This document shows, piece after piece, positions 1-11,800 of a stretch of DNA of 64,000 nucleotides. Source of the stretch: Ahaetulla prasina. Its lineage: Eukaryota > Chordata > Lepidosauria > Squamata > Colubridae. Numbering within the stretch: position 1 is the stretch's first letter; every line of letters starts with the position of its first letter. The stretch spans positions 158,370,438-158,434,437 of the forward strand of contig NC_080540.1 in NCBI RefSeq assembly GCF_028640845.1, given 5' to 3'. The position numbers and the translations under genes were made by a program. The notes beneath the pieces were generated by a model. It ran no database searches. It had not been told where the DNA came from and saw nothing but the letters and a program-made list of their open reading frames with translations.

Positions 1-289
1 TAAGGAAATTGTGATGTTTTTTAGGTCCCCAAGGAACTCAGTCAATTATTTATATTAACTTTAAGGAAGTAGCAGTAGGTTCAATATTTTTCTTGCCTTT
101 TGCAGATAATATGAAGATTCAATTTCAGGTTAACTATTCCTTACTGGCTAGGAAATTCTGGGAGCTGAAGTCCACAGATTATAGTGTTGCTACAGTTGAG
201 ACTTATTTATTTATATCCCACCTTTTATTATTTTTTACAAACAATTCAAGGCTGAAAACATATCCAATATACGTTCTTCCTCCTAATTT

Positions 290-435
290 CTCCACAACAG
301 CCCCGTGAGGTGAGTTGGGCTGAGAGAATATGACTGGCCCAAGATCACCCAGCTGGCTTTCATGGTTAAGGCATAACTTGAACTCATGATCTTCTGGTGC
401 CCTAACTTCTATCGTAGACCAAACTGGCTCTTAGT
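290..435 (-). repeat. Degenerate tRNA-derived SINE fragment
   Basis: Read on the minus strand it has a box-B-like GAGTTCAAG and a tail ending in GGCCAGT...CTCACCTCACGG, resembling an old squamate tRNA SINE. Much decayed. Confidence 0.4.
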
Positions 436-1669
436 GGTTGTTTGGGATTTCAGTATGAACCTGATGCAGCTACAAAGACCAAAGGATATGTCAATTGTTG
501 AAATAGTCAAATAATATGAAGTTCTTAGATTAGCCAGGTTTAATATTCTGCTTCTACATCTGTATTTTCTGTATATTGTATTCCAGAGCTGCAGCTCCTG
601 TTGCCTCCAGCTGAAGCTACTGAGTTCTTGTTTTAAATCTCTTTTTAAAAAACAGTAGCTGTTAATCATGTCCTGTCATGCTTTCCATCAAGGGTATAGC
701 ATTTTGCCTGTGAGTATTTGAATAGTAAATGATGCCTAATATATATTAAGATATTTAGATAGTATATGTGCCCACGGTTAGGATTTTGCTAGTTCAGGAC
801 ACAAAGTGGGTTGCAGAAATGTACCAAGTGAGCTGGATGAAGAGGATGTGCATCATACTTTTTTTGGGGTGGTGGTTAGTAGGGTGGGAGATCTCTGGCT
901 TGTAGCTACTCATGTTTCATCATTTCAGAAAATATGCTGCTTCCTCACCAAATATGAGGCTGCTAAATTCTGCTGTTTCCAGTGTCCTTATCTTTTTTTT
1001 TTTTTTTAAAAACCCCAAGCTTTACTGTCTTTCCTTACCACAGTCTTTTTCTAGCTCTGGACTTTGAAAGAATGAAAAGAATTGATGCCTTCCCTTTGTA
1101 CACTATACTCCAAACAATTATTGTTGTTACAATTAGAGACAACAGGCCTTCAGCTGTTGCCTTATTTTTTGTGTCAGATGTCCAATGACCCTGTCGCTGG
1201 TTGATGGTTATTCATTGCAGGTTTCATGGGGAAGAAAAGTCTGCAGTTGTGGGAGGAAGATTCTACACAAGCTGATGAACTATTTGATAGGTGTAAGTTA
1301 GATTCACCTGGAAGATTGGCTTAGGCTTGTTTGGGTGATTATTCCCCAAATTAAATTAAGAAGGCATTCCGGAATAGATGAGGCATTTTCTTGAAGGTGC
1401 ATCATAAATGGCTAACTTTCAGAACCCAGTACTTCTCAGATCACTGTCAACAGTCTTAGCATCTTGGCTTGACCATAAAACTTCAGTCTGCCATTCAAAC
1501 TAAGGGCAACCCTCAGATTCAAAACAATGGTATGGTCTCATTCATTTTAAGGAAAGATCAGAAGCAGGAAGTGATATTTGACCTACCACTACTGACCTTT
1601 TCAATGAAAAGGTACTGAGAGTTGGCAATCCTTCCTTTTTTGCAATTCAGCTACACAGGTTTGAGGACC
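436..1669. other. Upstream region, nothing recognised
   Basis: AT-rich DNA with only short chance ORFs and a T12 run at about 992-1006. Confidence 0.5.
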
Positions 1670-1677
1670 CTGTAGGA

Positions 1678-2081
1678 CAGTGTTGGCGAACCTATGACCG
1701 GCATGTCAGAAGTGGCACGCGAAACCGTCCTGTGCCAATGCGCAGCATCACCAGCTCCTCGTTGCATTTCTGCGCTCAAACACACGCCGGCCAGCTGGCT
1801 GTCGCACGCATGGTGCCGGTGGACCCCAAGTGTGGCGAACCATAGCGCATGCGCGAGCCGGCACCCGGCCTTCCGGGTTGGCATCGCGCACATGCGCGAT
1901 GGATCACCACACTTCTGGGGTTGCTGGCACCACGTGTGCAACAGCCAGCTGGCCGGTGCGCGTTTGAGCGCACAAACGTGACAGGAGCCAACAAGGCTGC
2001 GCATTCCGCATGGTATGGTTTCACATGCCACTTCCGACACGCGGGCCTGCACGTGAGAATGCGAAAGGTTCGCCAACACTG
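1678..2081. mobile_element. GC-rich hAT MITE
   Basis: 404 bp with terminal inverted repeats CAGTGTTGGCGAACC / GGTTCGCCAACACTG and an exact 8-bp target duplication CTGTAGGA (1670-1677, 2082-2089). GC- and CpG-rich against AT-rich flanks. ORFs inside it are by-products of its composition. Confidence 0.88.
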
Positions 2082-2089
2082 CTGTAGGA

Positions 2090-2793
2090 TCTAGCTGTGG
2101 TTGAACTAAAAATCCCAACATCTTTCACCATTGACTATATTGATTACATCTGCTGGGAGTTGTAGTTCAGCAACAACAGAAGAACTGATAGGAGCATGTG
2201 TTTGATAGCAGTGCTGGACAAAAGGTAGCCTTTCTGATTCATAGGACCAGAAACTGGAGTTTTGTTGCCTAAAGCATGGATGAGATTGGCCAAGGGCTAG
2301 AAAAAGAACTGTTCCTGTTCCGAGAAATGAGGAAAGGTCTTTCAAACATATCCTGAGGAGTAAGCAAGAGAATGGCATCAAATTCCCCTCGAGGAAGCAA
2401 TCAACCACCTGCAATACCTGTGCTGTGCTATAGATTTTAGATTTTCAGCCAATGGTGGCAGGGGAGATTGGAGGGTGGGAACCTCTACATAGCTTTGAAG
2501 TACAGCACCAAATAATAATCATCCACAATTAAAGCAAATTTTTTTTTAAGAATAAAAAAAATCATTGTTGTCAGATCTGTTAATTATTTTTTGGTTTATG
2601 CGTACAGGCAGTAGTGGGAAAATTAATTTGTTAGCTTACATGGGTTTTGTGCCATGTAAGCCTGCAAGCTAAGCAATTTTAAGGCAGCGCTTCACTTCAA
2701 AGGTACCTTTAAGACAAGTTGAAGGGATTTTTTATTGCTGCCAGATATAACCCAGCCCAGTAACGATCTGATTCTTAATTAATTACCTAATTC
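2090..2793. other. Proximal upstream region of keratin gene 1
   Basis: No gene or intact repeat recognised. Likely to hold further keratin promoter elements, none of which can be named with confidence. Confidence 0.4.
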
Positions 2794-2805
2794 CAGCCAA
2801 GCCCA
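2794..2805 (+). promoter_or_regulatory. Shared upstream motif of keratin gene 1
   Basis: The 12-mer CAGCCAAGCCCA lies just upstream of the TATA box and recurs exactly at 58913-58924 upstream of gene 2. It resembles the AAGCCAAA-type element reported in keratin promoters. Function is inferred from conservation between the two paralogues only. Confidence 0.45.
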
Positions 2806-2833
2806 TCTCCACATATTGATGTGTATATATATA

Positions 2834-2841
2834 TATATAAA
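2834..2841 (+). promoter_or_regulatory. TATA box of keratin gene 1
   Basis: TATATAAA at the end of a short TA run, about 120 bp before the ATG. This predicts a start site near 2865 and a 5' UTR of roughly 95 nt with a CT-rich stretch. Gene 2 has the same spacing. Confidence 0.75.
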
Positions 2842-2961
2842 GGGGAAACCAAAACTGCACCTCGGAGTGGGGTGTGCAGTCCTTCTCTCTCTTTCTTTCT
2901 TTCTTCCTTCTCTAGCCCAACTTTTGCTCAGCCCTCTTTAGCACTCTTTGAATTTGGCACA

Positions 2962-3495
2962 ATGAACAGGCAATTCAGTTCTAGATCTGGGGGAGGAATT
3001 AGGACTTCCCGAGGATATACCTCTTCCACTACTGTCATTCCCAGTGGAACAAAAGCTAGTTTCAGCTCGGTTTCATTATCCCGTGGGGCGAAGGGAAGTG
3101 CAGGTTTTGGTGGGGGCTTTGGTAGTAGAAGCCTCTACAATCTGGGGGGTGCCAAACGAATCTCTTTCGGAATCAGCCATGGTAGCGTTGGAGGAGGCTT
3201 TGGGAGTGGCCTAGGATATGGTGGTGGTGGTGGAGGAGGATTTGGTAGTGGCTATGGATATGGAGCTGGAGCTGGAGCTGGAGGTTTTGGTTTAGGTTTA
3301 GGAGTAGGAGGGTATGATGGTGGACTAAGAATGGGACCCATGGCTCCTCATGGGAGCATCCAGAAAGTGACTGTCAATCCCAACCTCTTATCGCCACTGC
3401 ACTTGGAGATTGATCCTGAAATTCAAAAAGTGCGGCAACAAGAAAGGGAACAGATCAAGACCCTCAACAACAAGTTTGCATCCTTCATTGACAAG
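2962..3495 (+). CDS. Keratin gene 1 exon 1 (head and start of coil 1A)
   Basis: Encodes 178 aa in phase 0. An N-terminal Ser-rich part is followed by Gly-loop repeats ([19 protein letters not shown]), then the H1 region ([18 protein letters not shown]) and the helix-initiation start [11 protein letters not shown]. The donor is AAG|GTGAG. The frame is open upstream of 2962, but the codon context GGCACAATGA and the match to gene 2 fix the start here. Confidence 0.95.
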
Positions 3496-5798
3496 GTGAG
3501 TCAATTAAAGCCAATCATCAAGTTCTCTGCAGGTAGTCTCAAAGACAAAATCTGTGAATAAGATTGCAAGAGAGAAATGGATAAATGAACCATCCAAGAG
3601 CATCTTGGATGAAAATGAGGACAGATATGAGTGTTCCAAACCACACATTTAATTTCTGAAAAGACAGGAGGAGTTAAAGTAATACTTTGGCAGCCAGGAG
3701 ATTGCATTTAATGTTGCATGGCTGACCAAGACCTGCAAAATTTGCATAATCTTGCAAAGTGGAGAGAGCTTTCTGGTTTGGGAGTTTCTTAAAACTTATT
3801 ATATTATTATTATTATAGAGACTATTTAAGATTGATAATCACAGCTCACAACACTACTATGAGCCTCTTAAGCTGCAGAACAGTGTGAGCTGAATTTTCA
3901 GGTTTTGAATGTTGTGACCTGAGAGCCCTTTCGCAAAAATTTCAAAGATTCTAAGTCCCTGTTATTCCTCCAAGGCTGGAGGAGTGAAATTCCCATAATA
4001 CATTGTTCACAGAACACATTTAGGAAATCATTCAGAGTTTCAGCAGCTACATTACTACTCAACTCACATATTTTATATAAGACTACAACTCCCAGAGTTC
4101 CTTAGGAAGAGGAGTTGACTAAAAAATCTCTTACATCTATGACATAGGATTATTTGTTTTTGTTGTCTACGGTATCTTCAAGCAGCAGTTGCTATGCTTC
4201 ATTCAAAGTATCTTTTTTGCAAATTTGAATACGAGTTCTCCTGAAGACATTTTAAACTCAAGTTTGAAGATACTTTCAGGCCTGCCGCTCTTAAAATACA
4301 CGTAGTCCTCAACTTACAATAGTTCATTTAGTGACTGTTCAAAGTTACAACAGCACTGAAAAAAGTGACTTATGACCATTTTTCACACTTATGACCATTG
4401 TCCCATCCCCATGGTCACATGATTTATATTTAGATGCTTGACAACTGGTTCATATCTATGAATGTTGCAGTGTCCTGGGGCCATGTGATCACCTTTTGTG
4501 ACCTTCTAACAAGCAAAGTCAATGAAGTCAGATTCACTTAACAATTGTGTTACCCATGTTTCCCTGAAAATAAGACCCCGTCGTATATTTTTCTGAACCC
4601 TGAAATAAGCGCTTGGCCTTATTGCCATGTGCTCAAAAGCCCGATTCGGCTTATTATCAGGGGATGTCTTATTTTGGGTACTAAAATAAGTAGTACTAAT
4701 TAAGGATACTAATTTAACCAGTGCAGTGATTTACGTAACAAATGTGGCAAGAAAAGTCGTAAAATGGGGCAAAGCTCAACAAATTTCTCGTTTAGCAACA
4801 TAAATTCTAGGCTCAATTGTGGTTGTACGTCGAGGACTACCTGTAATATAGCCAGCCTTAGCAATAGTCAGAAGGCCTTTGGAAAGAGAAATTACAGCCC
4901 TCTGCACAGAATTTAAGTCCCCCATTTCCATCTCAGTTGATGAGATGCAAAATCGCTCCAAGACAGAGGCACTACATCAATTATACTTTAGCAAGGCTGT
5001 TAGACATGATGGAGCTAACCACTGATTTTGTAAAACTGCAGTTTCTCAACTGTCCTATGAGAATGTTGATGTGAAATGTCAGTAAGGAATGTTTTTGCTG
5101 GGAAATTTTCCCCCCCTGTATATTAGGTTTGTGCGAAATATAACAAGAATACATACACTTCTCTTTTTCCCTCAAAGTTAATTGTCAATCCTCACAATGC
5201 AGCCATTCATGTGGTATTTAGACTGTCATGAAAATGGTACCCATGGTTCTAGATTCATTTTTGGGATTGCCAATTGCTCATGTGGTGATAGAAAGGAAGC
5301 TATTTTCATAGCAATTTGCTACTATTTTTTCCCCCCTGGTCACTATTAGTGCCAAAGTTTTTTTTTTTTTTAAAGATAACACAGTCATTTAAAGTAATTT
5401 TGCCCAGCTCCATATTCTTTAGGGTACAGATTACTATTGGGATGATACTTTCCAGAAGGACACAACTGGAAGCATACAGGTTTAGCCTTCTTTTTTTAGC
5501 AAATAAGTACGAAACCAATCTATCCACAATCCAACAAAGTAATGTATTTTTTGTGCACGTACATAATTTAATGACGGGGCTATAAGAGTTGAGCTGCAAC
5601 ATCTGGATTGCTTCTGGATGACAGAAAAGAAAGGTATAAAATTTTAAATCTTTGCTGCTGTCACCTGGTTGATCTGGTAGACTATTAAGGATTTGGGTGG
5701 CCGCCTGGTTGTCTTGCTGCACTTGTGGTACTGTGGTTGTCATCCCTTGATTTGAATGCTGCTAGTCCTCATTATATAATGAGGTATGCATTCCAACA

Positions 5799-5829
<31 letters not shown>

Positions 5830-8800
5830 GGAGTTCAGGTACGGTTTCTCGAGCAACAGAATAAAGTACTAGAAACAAAATGGAATCTTCTGCAACAACA
5901 TGGCAGCTCAGCTCCAAAGCTCAACCTAGAGCCCTTATTCGAGGAATACATTTTCAACCTTAGAAGGCAATGTGATCAGTTAATGAGCGATCGAGTAAAG
6001 TTGGATGGAGATCTAAGAAACGTACAGGATCTTGTAGAAGACTACAGAAGGAAGTAAGTGAGATTCCAAGGCCTACTTAGCAAAGGTGGGATAAGAAGGG
6101 TCAGGATGGCAAAAGCTGTACCATTCAGTCTGCAAGTGTTTATAAAAGTTTTAAGGCCTTCCCTTATGAAAAAATAAACACAAAATGAAAAACTAAAACA
6201 GGCAGAAAATAAGCACTTTAGATGTTCCCTAACCACTGCTGACTGCCAGAAGGTTTTAGCAGAGCTGTGATTCTCAAACATTTTAGTCTCAGAACTCCTT
6301 CATATTCTTAAAAATGATTGAGGACCCCAAAGAGTTTTGGTTTATGTGGATCATATATATTGATATGTACTGGAAATGAAAACTGAGAAATATTAAAATA
6401 TTTAAAATTTGACTTCGCAGAACCTCCCTCCCTCCCCCCCCCCAAAAGGTTCTGCCCAGACCCCTGAGAATCACTTTGTGAAATGCTCTTGTGGGTCAGG
6501 AGGAAGCACCCAGAGGAAGCTCTGAAGAAGCTGCAGCAGCCCATCCTACCCCTCTTCCTTGGAATTATGCCCAACCGATAGCTGTGTGGCTTTGGCATTT
6601 TGGCTTGTGGTTTAGGGTGGAGACATTTTTGATTTATCAAAGAAATGAGGACATTAAAGCAAGCAGTTACAGGTTCATTAAAATGCCTTTTGGCTCATAA
6701 AATAGGGGTTATGAAAACTTCTGATAGCAATTAAATGCACTGAGGAGACAGTTATTAAATACACTGAGGAGACAGTTATAATAAAATGAAATGGAACTGA
6801 CATGATTTAATTTTTTTTAAAAAAAATTGATGGAATAGTCATCAAATATGATAATATAAATGGAATAAATGGAATAAATGGAATAATCGGTGAGAATAAG
6901 GACGTTTATAACAAAAACAACAATATTGTGTAGTGCCATCAAACTTTCTAATGCCTACCCAGACTTGTGATATATTTGAGAAAGCTACTTGCCTCCTCAT
7001 TAGAATTTATTTTGGAAGATTATTATTTAAATTAATAGCTTTCAGATGTTGTTTCAGATTAAATTAAGAGTATTGATACTATCTGAAAACTGGTGAAAAC
7101 ACACACACACACACACACACATACACACACACACACACCATGATACAGTAGAAGTGATATATTCATGCTATATGTGCTATGTCCATATAGTATAGGGCTG
7201 TTCTTAAAACTACAATTAAAAATGTAAAAACTGCAGACTAATAAACTAACATGAAGATAAAGAAAAAGGCAAGAATAAATAGGAAAATGAAAAAAATGAA
7301 TTAGTCTACTATTTTTATGCAAATGTAATTTTCATTACTATGCAGTAGCATTATGGAGCTCATGTTGTGCCAATTTGGAGAAAAATGTAAATTGACTGGA
7401 GAGGTTATAGCAGATTACTAAGACCTTTGAACTGGGAGTGCTGCATAGCCATAATGTGTTACATATGTAATATGAAGGAAGAATAACCCTTTTCCTTTAT
7501 GGTATTCCAAAAGCCTGTGAAATCTCCGCTATCATGCAAAGTCTTGGAGACCACTCAGTTAGAGATTGCAGTGCCATGAATTAACGTTGATGGATGCTGA
7601 CCGAATTATAGTGTGTTAATTTCTGCACTATAATTGTTTCAGTACAGTTTTTAGGTTTTTTAAAATGCATGTTCTTAGTCAAACTGCTTAGAATCAACTG
7701 TGATTAAAGTGGAATAAATCATAAGTAATAAATAGCTGCTTATTTAAACATTGACATCCAACACTTGTAATGTTGGTAGCAATGATGAAAGACGACAATT
7801 CTTCACATGCAGAAATGCTGGCCCAGTTCCAGCAGCCAACTTAATGGACTGGTAGCTTAAGTCAGACACTGTTTTAGAGGAGATAAAACTATTGAAACTC
7901 AGGTTCCTCAACCTGAGTTGGGATGTAAAATAAATTTTGGTGACTTTAGTGAAATGTCCTCTCTGAATGACCATCAGGAGTCATATTTATAATCCGTGCT
8001 TGATACTCCTTGCAGATGGTTTGATGATTCAGTATTGTAAAACGAGTCTTTTTTTTTCTTTTTACATGGCTACTGTGCCACAAATTAATTTAGAACTGAT
8101 ACAGACAAATTTCTTTCCCTAGAAAGAGGAGCTTTTATGACAGCCTTGTCAAGGCCATGGAAGGCTATTGATTGGCACCTTTTTATATGACATTTTCTCT
8201 GCCTGATCTTTTCTTTGAAGAGGACTGAAAGTCTATGTTCCTTCTCTTCACAGATATGAAGAAGAAATTAACAAACGCACCGCTGCTGAAAATGACTTTG
8301 TTGGTATCAAAAAGGTGACTATCCTAAAACAAAAGAATTAAGTTAAGAAAATAATAATAATAATATGTGGGAAATTTTTACACACAGGGAAAAAGCACTT
8401 TTGTTCAAAGTCTTTCTAATTTCTTAATGAGAAATTTCTAATTTAAATTAAATTAAATTAGAAATTTCTAATTTCTTAATTAGGCTGAGAAATTTACAGC
8501 ATTTCAGCCATTGCTGAACACAACTCCTATAATTTCTCATTCTTCACTTTGGTTGATGGTCATCAGAGCCCATTAATACCTGCAAACCCATTCACTTTTT
8601 ACTGTGCTAAAGCAAGAAACTGGGTCAAGATTATATGACAATTATCAAAATATTTTGAATGGCCTTTTCATTGGAACATTCACATTTACTATTAAACGTA
8701 CACTGATTACTGATAAAGCAACAACTTAAAATTATGCTCTACATTTTACATCACTGTAAGGAAGTGTTCATTCTTTATCTATTGGTATGCGATATTAAAC

Positions 8801-11800
8801 TTGTATTAATTTATTAGGCAGTGAGCTTGTAGAGGCACGTTCAGAGTAAGATGTTGAATTAAAAGGGACAGTTCTAAATAGAAATATGCATCGTACAGAA
8901 CTTTGTAGCAATGTAGAATTGGATTGGACAATCTGTAGTCTTCCACATATGTTCAGCTACAATTCCCAGCCTTGTTTACCATTAATTGTTTTGGCTACAG
9001 CTGCTGGAGATTGTAATTCAGCCACTTTTGAAGGACCTCAATTTCTCCATCCCTTTTATGTGGTGTAAAACATTTAGAATAGGGGTCTCAAATCTTGGCA
9101 ACTTTAAGACTTGTGGACTTCAACTCCCAGAATCCCTCAGCCAGCAAAGCTGGCTGAGGAATTCTGGGAGTTGAAGTCCACAAGTCTTAAAGTTGCCAAG
9201 GTTGGAGACCCCTGATTTAGAGGACTCCTGTTCTCTTTTCTTTATTGTAAAAAGGCATAACTTCAATGCCCAGTTTGTTAATTAGAAACAAAGAACTAGA
9301 AGCCTCTGTGTGACACTCTGAAGAAATGCTACCAGTTGGAGTACACTCTATGGGCTAAATAAATCAAATGTCTAAAGTGGTATGAAACAGATGTCTAGGA
9401 ATCCTTGGACTGCTTTTTTGTAATTTTTGTCTGTGTTGCATTCTTGCAGGATGTTGATGTTTCATTCATGCAAAAAGTAGAGCTACAAGCAAAGTCTGAT
9501 AGGCTGGCAGATGAGATCAACTTCCTGAGGGCCTTGTATGAGGCTGTAAGTGTTGAATGTTCTTGTCCTTGAATCCAAAGTAATGAAAAGGTCTTTAGGG
9601 TCAGAAATCACACTGCATCTGGGCAAGAAATGGAACGATCTTGACAGGAAAATAGATCAACTGTGACTCATTGACAATCTTATGAACTACCATATTCTAT
9701 TTCAAAAATCTCCTGGGGACTTAGATCAAAATCTTGGGGCTCTTTTGTAGGAGACAGAGACCAGTATACACTATATGGACTTGGGAGTGTCCTGATTAGA
9801 TTCACACATCATGCTAAGATGTGATTTTGCTAGCCCAGATTTGTTGATTAAGTCACAATTGTCTGGACAACATTTTGCAGGTACTGTTGTTTCTTTAATG
9901 GTGGCATGATGTAATGTGAGAACTGCAGTACTGCTACACATAGTTTCTTCAAATAGTTTTAAATTGACACACAATATAGAGGCACCATGGAACTACAAAG
10001 GAGAAAGAAGAAGTCAGTCAGCTCCACTAATCAATTATGTCTTCTTGAAACATTAACAATTTGATATACATGAGGCCTACTATTATTAGAAACAGGGAAG
10101 GAGACAGGCTATCTGTAAAAAAAAGTAAACTTTTTAATTGATGCTGTGAATCAGAATGCTTTTAATAATGGGTTCCCAGACATGAGAATCATATAATCAG
10201 ATCAGTTAGTTTGAATGGTTATACTATACTCTCTTATAACTCCAGTCCTCATCCTCAGGTTAAAAAATCCACATTATTATGCTGACAGCCATATTCTCTT
10301 CTATTGTAAAAGCTTGGGAAATATCTAAAAAGATTGCTCAAGTTTCTTTAATTTAAGCTTTGTTTTAAGTGACAAAAAAATTTGTTGTTGTTAGTTGCGA
10401 AGTCAGTTCCGACCCATCGCGACCCCATGGACGTTCCTCCAGGCCTTCCTATCCTCTACCATCCTGTGGAGTCTATTTAAGTTCACGCCTACTGCTTCAG
10501 TGACTCCATCCAGCCACCTCGTTCTCTATCGTCCCATTCTTCTTTTGCCCTCAATCTTTCCCAGCATTAGGCTCTTCTCCAGTGAGTCCTTCCTTCTCAT
10601 TAGGTGGCCAAAGTATTTCAGTTTTATCTTCAGGATCTGGCCTTCTAAAGAGCAATCACGGTTGATCTCCTCTAAGACTGACTGGTTTGTTTGCCTTGCA
10701 GTCCAAGGGACTTCTCCAGCACCAGAGTTCAAAGGCCACAATGAATGAAAAATGAAAAAAATAAATAAAACTAGACTAGAGCTAAACTGTGGTATGAAAA
10801 GATCTGATAATGGAACCCTGTATTCAACAGAAAACCAAAACTTACAGGGATTTATAGAATCTAGACCTCTGGATTATGGCCCAAACTCAATTTTCTTTAT
10901 CACATTCTTACCTGAACACTGACTAAAATTACTGGTTGCCTGGGATGAGAATTCATTTGCTAGGTTTGGCTTGTTTGGTTTCCCATTAAAATGGCCCAAA
11001 ATGTAATCTAGGTTCCAGATTTAATTTACAGTTTTAGAAGGGACTTATCAAAGACTACAAAAAAGGTATCTGCATGAATAGATATGAATGTGAGATGGAT
11101 GTTTTGTTGCACTTGGTTTGCATTCATGATGTTGTGCTAAGGAAGCACAAATTAGTAAAAACCTGTCCTGTTTGCTCTCTTTTGATTAGTTCAGAAAACC
11201 GGCAAATACCACCTCTGGCTGGCCCCAGAGTGGGGTGGGAATGGAGATTTTGCAATATCCTTACCCAGGAGTGGGGTGGGAATAGAGATTTTGAAGTATC
11301 CTTCCCCTGCCACACCCACCAAGCCATGCCCACCAAGCAACATCACACCCACAGAACTGGTAGTAAAAAAAATTGGATTTCACCACTGGTCTGGTAGTTT
11401 GTTTGCTTGTTTGTTTTAAGTTTTCTTTTTTAATCAAAGGGAGCTTTGTAATATATTGCATTGTAACTGTCCATTCAAGAGTCTATTCAACTGTCCATTC
11501 AAGAGCCAAGATGGTGCAGTGGTTAGAGTGCAGTACTGCAGGCTACTTCAGCTAACTGCTAGCTGTAGTTCAGCAGTTCAAATCTCACCAGGCTCAAGAT
11601 TGACTCAGCCTTCCATCCTTCCGAGGTGGGTAAAATGAGGACCCAGATTGCTGGGGGCAATATGCTACTTAGAAAGGACTGTAAAAGCACTATGAAGTGG
11701 TATATAAGTCTAAGTGCTATTGCTATTGGTATTCTTCTTGCCCAGAACAGAGGCCTCCCCTGATAAGCACAATTCATATGAATCAATAGAAAATTTCCTG

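Noticed and set aside
1651..2121. Overlapping ORFs on both strands near 1.7-2.1 kb
   Set aside because: They fall inside the GC-rich hAT MITE with an exact target duplication; no protein family resemblance.
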